64,000 bases of DNA from Sporomusa silvacetica DSM 10669 (GTDB lineage: Bacteria; Bacillota; Negativicutes; Sporomusales; Sporomusaceae), in the NCBI RefSeq assembly GCF_002257705.1, contig NZ_LSLK01000032.1, positions 25,040 through 89,039 on the forward strand. The letters run 5' to 3'. The translations under genes were made by a program, and so were the position numbers. Within the stretch, counting starts at the first letter, position 1. Each line of letters starts with the position of its first letter. Below, piece after piece: positions 59,529 through 64,000 of this stretch. The notes below the pieces were generated by a model. The model was not told the origin of the DNA and did no database searches. It worked only from the letters and a program-made list of their open reading frames with translations.

Positions 59529-59620
59529 CCAGATGGAAAGTATAAAACTTTCCCTGGATTGAACGACTAAGGCTTCTGCCTACGTCCTAAAGGACTTGGC
59601 ACAAGCCAAGTCTTTTCTTA
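59529..59620. repeat. Dispersed structured repeat, group C (C2)
   Basis: Inverted copy of 44968-45057. Shared parts include CCAGATGGAAAGT, ACTTTCCCTGGATTGAACGA, CTAAGGCTTCT, GTCCTAAAGGACTTGGCAC and AAGCCAAGTCTTTTCTTA. It begins directly after the T-run of the preceding terminator. Confidence 0.75.
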
Positions 59621-59628
59621 TGCTTTCT

Positions 59629-61701
59629 TTATCTACAAAATATCATATTGAATTTTTCGCCAAACCAATCTTGGAGTGTTTTCCATACTTTGTCTAAATA
59701 CGCAGCTGAACAAATTGTCTGTTGTGCTGCCCGCCTGGCTTCCAGCAAAATATCGGTATCTCTTACAATATCAGCAATCTTTAAATCAGGTAAGCCATGC
59801 TGATTAGTGCCAAAAAACTGGCCCGGACCTCGTAACAGCAAATCCTTTTCTGCAAGCACAAACCCATCATTTACCTGGGTCATAATTGTAAGCCGTTCCA
59901 CAGTTTCTTCATTGGTGTTGTCAGATAACAATATACAATAGGATTTGTACTCGCCCCGGCCAACGCGGCCACGCAACTGATGGAGTTGGGCCAGACCAAA
60001 GCGATCAGCGCCTTCAATAATCATGACAGTAGCATTAGGTACATTAACACCTACTTCAATAACTGTTGTAGCAATTAATGCTTTAATTTCGCCACAGGAA
60101 AAGGATGCCATCACAGCATCCTTTTCCTGTGATTTCATTTTGCCATGCAGTAGACCGCAGGAAATGTTTTTAAAAAAAGTAGCTGAAAGTTCTTCATGCA
60201 TTTTTACAGCCGATTGGGCGGCAACTTTATCTGATTCATCAACTAGTGGGCATACGACATATACCTGCCGTCCCGCTTTAATTTGCTCGACGGCAAAAAG
60301 ATAAACCTTATTCCGGCGGCTATTGCTGCGGGAATAGGTAGCAATTGGCTGTCGTCCGGGCGGAAGTTCACGAATAACGGATACATCAAGGTCGCCATAG
60401 ACAGTAAGCGCCATTGTTCGGGGAATAGGCGTTGCCGTCATGATAAGCACATCTGGTTGATTGCCTTTGGCTTCTAGTCGTGCCCGTTGGCGTACGCCAA
60501 ACCGATGTTGCTCATCAGTGACTACCAGACCAAGCTGCGCAAATTCGACATCATCTTGAATAAGCGCGTGGGTACCGACAACTATATCAATTACGCCCTC
60601 CTTGAAATGCTGTATGATTTTATCTCTAGCCCTGCGAGTCAGTTTCCCTGTTAGTATTGCCACTGTAATACCCTGTGGAGTCAACAATTGAGCTAGAGTG
60701 TGATAGTGTTGTTCGGCTAATATCTCAGTTGGAGCCATCATTGCGCCTTGATAGCCACTTTCGACTGTTTTAGTCAGGGCGATAGCAGCAATAACTGTTT
60801 TTCCTGACCCGACATCCCCTTGAACTAGCCGTTGCATGGTAGTAGTATCTTCCATATCGGCTTTAATTTCATGTAATGCTTTTAATTGGTCATTAGTTAG
60901 GGTAAATGGTAGACTTTTTTCAACTTTGGACACTAACACTCCGTCAGGAGCATGTTTAATACCCTTCAATCCAGATTTTGTTTTTTGCTTCAAATAGGCT
61001 AAACCACATTGCAATAGGAATAATTCTTCAAATACTAAGCGCCTCCGGGCATTAACCAGGATTTCCATATTCGCAGGCAAATGGATATTTATTACTGCCT
61101 GCTGACGATTCAGAAGCTTGTGAGCAGCTATTATATCTGCAGGCAGCGATTCAACCGCTTCCTGAGTTGCCACATTTTGAAAGAGTTTCAACGCTTGAAC
61201 GATAAGGGCTCGCAGGCGCCATTGCGGAAGATCTTCGGTGGTTGGATAAACAGGGATAATGCGTCCAGAACTAGCATTAAATTCAGCGGCTAGTTCAATA
61301 TCTGGTTTATTTACTTCTAGCATAGTGAGACGACGCTGAATTCTCCCTGATATAATAAGCTCCATACCAGGTTTATATTTATTTTTAATATAGGCCTGGT
61401 TGAACCAGGTGAGTTGAGCTATACCAGATTGATCCCGGACGGTAATTTTGATTATTTTAAGGCCACGATGCGATTTTAAGTCACTAACGTTAATGACTAC
61501 TGCCCGAAAACTTTCATACAATCCGTCAGTCAACTCGCCAATTAATTTCAGTGTACTCCGGTCTTCATACCGACGAGGGTAATGCTGCAGGAGCTGACCA
61601 ATAGTATAAATCCCCAGTTTGTTGAACTTAGCAGCATTAGCCGGTCCGACACCTTTTAAAAATTGGATTTTAGCAGACAAAAAGTTTTGAATAAGAATCA
61701 C
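59629..61701 (-). CDS. recG: ATP-dependent DNA helicase RecG
   Basis: A 690-residue RecG. The N-terminal wedge (OB) domain includes GVGPANAAKFNKLGIYTIGQ and LLQHYPRRYEDRS. Helicase motifs are QGDVGSGKTVIAAIA (I), MAPTEILAEQH (Ia), TDEQHRFGVRQR (DEQH, II), MTATPIPRTMAL (III) and QLRGRVGRGEYKSYC (VI). It remodels stalled replication forks and branched intermediates. The DUF1858 gene ends just 1 nt before its start, so they are coupled. Confidence 0.97.
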   Translation of the reverse strand: MILIQNFLSAKIQFLKGVGPANAAKFNKLGIYTIGQLLQHYPRRYEDRSTLKLIGELTDGLYESFRAVVINVSDLKSHRGLKIIKITVRDQSGIAQLTWFNQAYIKNKYKPGMELIISGRIQRRLTMLEVNKPDIELAAEFNASSGRIIPVYPTTEDLPQWRLRALIVQALKLFQNVATQEAVESLPADIIAAHKLLNRQQAVINIHLPANMEILVNARRRLVFEELFLLQCGLAYLKQKTKSGLKGIKHAPDGVLVSKVEKSLPFTLTNDQLKALHEIKADMEDTTTMQRLVQGDVGSGKTVIAAIALTKTVESGYQGAMMAPTEILAEQHYHTLAQLLTPQGITVAILTGKLTRRARDKIIQHFKEGVIDIVVGTHALIQDDVEFAQLGLVVTDEQHRFGVRQRARLEAKGNQPDVLIMTATPIPRTMALTVYGDLDVSVIRELPPGRQPIATYSRSNSRRNKVYLFAVEQIKAGRQVYVVCPLVDESDKVAAQSAVKMHEELSATFFKNISCGLLHGKMKSQEKDAVMASFSCGEIKALIATTVIEVGVNVPNATVMIIEGADRFGLAQLHQLRGRVGRGEYKSYCILLSDNTNEETVERLTIMTQVNDGFVLAEKDLLLRGPGQFFGTNQHGLPDLKIADIVRDTDILLEARRAAQQTICSAAYLDKVWKTLQDWFGEKFNMIFCR

Positions 61702-61702
61702 C

Positions 61703-61909
61703 TTACGATTTTATTGGTTCCACCAGCAGGTTATTTAATTCTGCGAGTAGCGCTTCAATATCAATATCATGCATCTTGGCACCATTTTCTATAGTTTCCG
61801 TCATTGAACCCATACAGCCGATACAACCCATACCGTGCCTGGTAAAAATTTCGCGTGCCTGTGGATGTGAGCGTAGTGCATCAATTATCGGAGTGCTTTT
61901 GGTAATCAT
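61703..61909 (-). CDS. DUF1858 domain protein
   Basis: A 68-residue protein of the DUF1858 family. It has the pattern STPIIDALRSHPQAREIFTR and then HGMGCIGCMGSMTETIENGA, with a CxxC pair. The domain often sits next to or inside hydroxylamine reductase-like and redox proteins; free-standing members have no assigned role. The ATG at 61909 has GGGGGG 8 nt before it. It is co-transcribed with recG. Confidence 0.88.
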   Translation of the reverse strand: MITKSTPIIDALRSHPQAREIFTRHGMGCIGCMGSMTETIENGAKMHDIDIEALLAELNNLLVEPIKS

Positions 61910-62026
61910 AGGTAAGCCCCCCTTCATTTACTTATTTCTAATTTCAATATAATACGCATAATTCCTGCTGTTGCACACTAAATGCTAGGCATTTATGAAA
62001 ATATCGGCTGAAAATTTTATTTGCCC

Positions 62027-62056
62027 TTGCATATCATAAGTAAATTGTGCTAAAAT
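62027..62056 (+). promoter_or_regulatory. rpmB promoter
   Basis: TTGCAT (62027-62032) and TAAAAT (62051-62056) are spaced 18 nt, about 45 nt upstream of the rpmB ATG. Confidence 0.6.
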
Positions 62057-62103
62057 AGTCACGTTGAGTACATGAGGATAATTCCTACAGGAGGTGTAAA
62101 TAG

Positions 62104-62295
62104 ATGGCAAATTTATGTGAAATTTGCGGTAAAGGTGAACGTTCCGGCTTCAATGTCAGCCATTCTCACCTTAAAACCAAGCGCACTTGGAAACCTAATA
62201 TACAAAGAGTGAAAGCATTAGTTAAAGGTGAAATTAAACGGGTTAATGTATGCACTCGCTGCTTGCGTTCTGGCAAAGTTCAACGCGCGGTATAA
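62104..62295 (+). CDS. rpmB: Large ribosomal subunit protein bL28
   Basis: A 63-residue bL28. It has MANLCEICGKGERSGFNVSH and RVKALVKGEIKRVNVCTRCL; the two Cys pairs mark the zinc-binding form. RBS ACAGGAGGTG is 7 nt before the ATG. It has its own promoter and terminator and is divergent from the DUF1858-recG unit. Confidence 0.97.
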   Translation: MANLCEICGKGERSGFNVSHSHLKTKRTWKPNIQRVKALVKGEIKRVNVCTRCLRSGKVQRAV

Positions 62296-62313
62296 TCTCA
62301 ATATAAGCACTGG

Positions 62314-62342
62314 AGGACTTGATTAACCAAGTCCTTTTTTAT
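62314..62342 (+). terminator. rpmB terminator
   Basis: AGGACTTG (62314-62321) pairs with CAAGTCCT (62328-62335), followed by a T-run. Confidence 0.9.
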
Positions 62343-62354
62343 TTATTATAATGC

Positions 62355-62390
62355 CAAAAAACCAGCGATATGTATACCGCTGGTTTTTGT
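62355..62390. terminator. Second, bidirectional hairpin terminator
   Basis: AAACCAGCG (62359-62367) pairs with CGCTGGTTT (62378-62386) around a 10-nt loop, with T-runs on both strands. On the minus strand it follows the hslO remnant and probably was its terminator. Confidence 0.8.
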
Positions 62391-62410
62391 TTGCTTATTA
62401 TCCGATTTCT

Positions 62411-62690
62411 TGCAGTTTCTTTGGCACTTGGTAATGTTTGAATAAAAAATCCTCCTGCCGCCGCTACGGTTGTGTCAGGGGCAATCAAAACGCCTAACGC
62501 AACGCTTGATGGCGTCTGTTCTACGCAAGATACTGGGTTATATCTTCCGCTATTTCGCCTGAGACTAGTTCTGCACTGCCTGTAAAGGGTTGTTTGAGCC
62601 AACAAACCGGGTGACATAGATGTGCCCCTTCCCTCCAGCCTGTCCGACATCAAGACACTTCCACCGTCCCTTTGTCTATTTGTTTTGGTA
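62411..62690 (-). pseudogene. hslO: Remnant of the redox chaperone gene hslO (Hsp33)
   Basis: Three frames of the minus strand give consecutive pieces of Hsp33: LDVGQAGGKGHLYVTRFVG, then LKQPFTGSAELVSGEIAEDI plus TQYLA, then EQTPSSVALGVLIAPDTTVA and AAGGFFIQTLPSAKE. Single-base losses separate them (near 62596 and near 62525). The N-terminus and the zinc-binding C-terminal domain are missing. The piece is therefore a decayed fragment of about 90 codons, not a working gene. A 104-codon frame here is an accident of the shifts. Confidence 0.82.
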
Positions 62691-62713
62691 CTGAAAATGC
62701 TTATACTGTACTC

Positions 62714-63541
62714 TTATAGTTTTCTTGCTTTGACTACAAAAGTTACAGGAAGCATCTTTGCTTTTTTGGCAAAATCGCTGTTATCGCCCCGCGATTGCAT
62801 AATTTCATCATCAGATTGCTCAATCATTTGCTCAATTACAAATCCCGCTTTTGCCAACGCATTCACATAGGTTGATAGTTTACGGTCTGATAATGTTAGC
62901 GCACCTTCATCAAGAGATACCGAATACCAAGATTCATCGAAATAACATTTTTTAAAAGCAAGTATATTATTTTCTGCAACAACACATTTGTGTATAGGGT
63001 GAGACCAACTGAAAATAAATGCGCCGTCTTTTTTAAGGTAAGAAGCGATCCGGCAAAAAGTACCCTCAAGGTCGGTGGTCCAGCCTATGGCATAAATCGA
63101 ATAAACAAAGTCAAAATAATCCACTGGTATGCCACATTCTTCTTCCATGGGAGAACAGATCAATTTTGCTGAAAGACCGCATGCCGTCAAATGTTGCTTT
63201 GCCTTTTCGATTTGTTTTTCTGATATATCCATACCCCATAGTTCAGATGCTTTGCGTTCCCCCTGATATTGCAAGGAATGACCGGTTCCACAGCCTATCT
63301 CCAGCATCTTTTTTCCTGATACATCGCCAAAAAGTTGGCATTTTTCTTCTGAGACAAACGCTCCATAAAAAGGAAGCGAGATTGCTCCTAAAACGTCATT
63401 TCCTTTTGTGTCCCAAAAGAAGCTGTTTGTTTTATAAACAAAATTCTTGTCCATGTCGACCGAGCTGGCGCAGCCAACCTCGCCAGCACCTATAATGTTT
63501 GTTCTATAATCAGAATTCTTGTCTATGCCGACACCCTCCAT
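62714..63541 (-). CDS. Class I SAM-dependent methyltransferase
   Basis: An up to 275-residue methyltransferase. SAM motif I is MLEIGCGTGHSLQYQGERKA; LWGMDISEKQIEKAKQHL and FDFVYSIYAIGWTTDL follow. It resembles the ubiE/COQ5-like Methyltransf_11 group of unknown substrate. The start is uncertain: the frame begins at 63541 without a clear RBS, and an internal ATG at 63454 (MDKNFVYKTNSFFWD) fits the usual family N-terminus better. The first 30 codons look like an imperfect duplication of that start. It is monocistronic. Confidence 0.8.
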   Translation of the reverse strand: MEGVGIDKNSDYRTNIIGAGEVGCASSVDMDKNFVYKTNSFFWDTKGNDVLGAISLPFYGAFVSEEKCQLFGDVSGKKMLEIGCGTGHSLQYQGERKASELWGMDISEKQIEKAKQHLTACGLSAKLICSPMEEECGIPVDYFDFVYSIYAIGWTTDLEGTFCRIASYLKKDGAFIFSWSHPIHKCVVAENNILAFKKCYFDESWYSVSLDEGALTLSDRKLSTYVNALAKAGFVIEQMIEQSDDEIMQSRGDNSDFAKKAKMLPVTFVVKARKL

Positions 63542-63780
63542 TAATATAATTATCTTCAGTTCACAATTACTACTATTCTGTAATAACGTATTTCTAAATT
63601 ATACCACTATGTGTAAGGATTCGTTATAGCTTAGAGTGGGTGAAAATTCGACTTTTCATCCAGTTTTTGTCTTAGCGTGGGTTTTGTCAGAAATGTTGGC
63701 GTTACCCCATATAAAACGAATATGCGCATTCTGCCGAAAAGGACTATGACGATGGTCTTCTTACCGCCACACCCTTGTCT
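63542..63780. other. Gene-free stretch
   Basis: I find no gene, RNA or terminator here that I can support. A minus-strand frame of roughly 40 codons has no RBS and no recognisable product. Confidence 0.5.
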
Positions 63781-63919
63781 TAAAGAAATTGTGCCCCCAT
63801 AAGATGGTACCCCTGCAACCCTTGTAACTCCCGTAACCCCCCCGGCCTTTGCCGGAAAAAGCGTTCCGCAGGAGAAAAGCCGGGCGGTATTCCGTTAAAA
63901 AATCCGTACTGTTTGAGCG
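63781..63919. repeat. Palindromic dispersed repeat, group D, interrupted copy (D2)
   Basis: It matches 28111-28250 in inverted orientation, including GGAATACCGCCCGGCTTTT-type arms and CCGTACTGTTTGAGCG. The match stops at 63919, where an IS-like end begins, so the rest of the repeat lies beyond the insertion. Confidence 0.8.
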
Positions 63920-64000
63920 TGAACCGGTACCCCGATAATGGACACTATTAAAAAGTCCGTATCGGGTTTTTTGTATGTTCATAGAGCGAATAAATGTCTA
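63920..64000 (+). mobile_element. Left end of an IS3-family-like element (runs off the window)
   Basis: From 63920 the sequence reads TGAACCGGTACCCCGATAAT and GGACAC, a terminal inverted repeat of the same layout as the IS end at 1428-1452 (TGAAC-G-TCCC...GACA when reversed). It interrupts a group D repeat. The transposase genes would lie outside the window. Confidence 0.6.

Noticed and set aside
62339..62653. 104-codon minus-strand ORF as an intact gene
   Set aside because: It crosses from one hslO frame to another and into a terminator; it is a product of frameshifts in the hslO remnant.
63761..63982. 73-codon minus-strand ORF at the right edge
   Set aside because: It spans the junction of the group D repeat and an IS end, so it is not a natural gene.

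Overview
The window is bacterial and comes from an endospore-forming, low-to-moderate GC Firmicute. The spore genes gpr and spoIIP, the RBS style (AGGAGG about 8 nt from the start), sigma-A type promoters and a CIRCE-controlled hrcA-dnaK operon support this. The gene mix (group III chaperonin in the dnaK operon, HutP-like regulator, fixCX, sodium:solute symporter) fits an anaerobic Clostridia/Negativicutes spore former such as a Sporomusaceae member. That family-level placement is inference. No tRNA or rRNA gene was seen.

Layout. 1-1460: a BlaI/CopY-type repressor with its own operator, then the 3' part of a decayed IS3-family element. 1499-4226: nfeD-floA plus a small membrane protein. 4227-4856: a gene-free region with a promoter, three 46-bp tandem repeats and a strong terminator, read here as a candidate non-coding RNA. 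4857-21081: a long minus-strand run, gpr-spoIIP-unknown-lepA-hemW-[CIRCE]-hrcA-chaperonin-grpE-dnaK-dnaJ-prmA-rsmE-mtaB-HIT-rpsU-yqeY, covering protein folding, translation and tRNA/ribosome modification. The chaperonin is of the archaeal-like group III type. 21154-25792: rpsT, holA, comEC and comEA. 26048-27902: a sodium:solute symporter with a HutP-family regulator.

27903-31790 is a decay zone: a dispersed palindromic repeat, an acetyltransferase, a chimeric lysE/opp remnant, an lrp remnant, a LysR regulator, and an MFS transporter with an internal deletion. 31785-36497: RNase H, a trypsin-like protease, a patatin-like lipase, a methyltransferase, a PduL-type phosphotransacylase and an ASCH-like protein. 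36517-42885: a SAM by-product recycling cluster (mtnP, mtnA, ahcY, mtaD, an aminotransferase and a HAD phosphatase). 43058-50705: surE, queD, a glycosyltransferase, psd-pssA, a WecG/TagA glycosyltransferase and PBP1A, which are largely envelope functions. 50828-57525: a polysaccharide deacetylase, guaB, a 3D-domain wall protein under a c-di-AMP (ydaO) riboswitch, fixCX, a tautomerase and a tandem Sm-like protein. 57654-62295: a HipA-like kinase, a TVP38 membrane protein, a candidate CU-rich small RNA, recG, a DUF1858 protein and rpmB. 62296-64000: an hslO (Hsp33) remnant, a methyltransferase, and a dispersed repeat interrupted by the left end of another IS3-like element that runs off the window.

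Four groups of short structured repeats are scattered between genes. Copies of two related groups sit exactly at gene 3' ends and supply the stop codon. In one of these groups the paired arms differ between copies by compensating changes.
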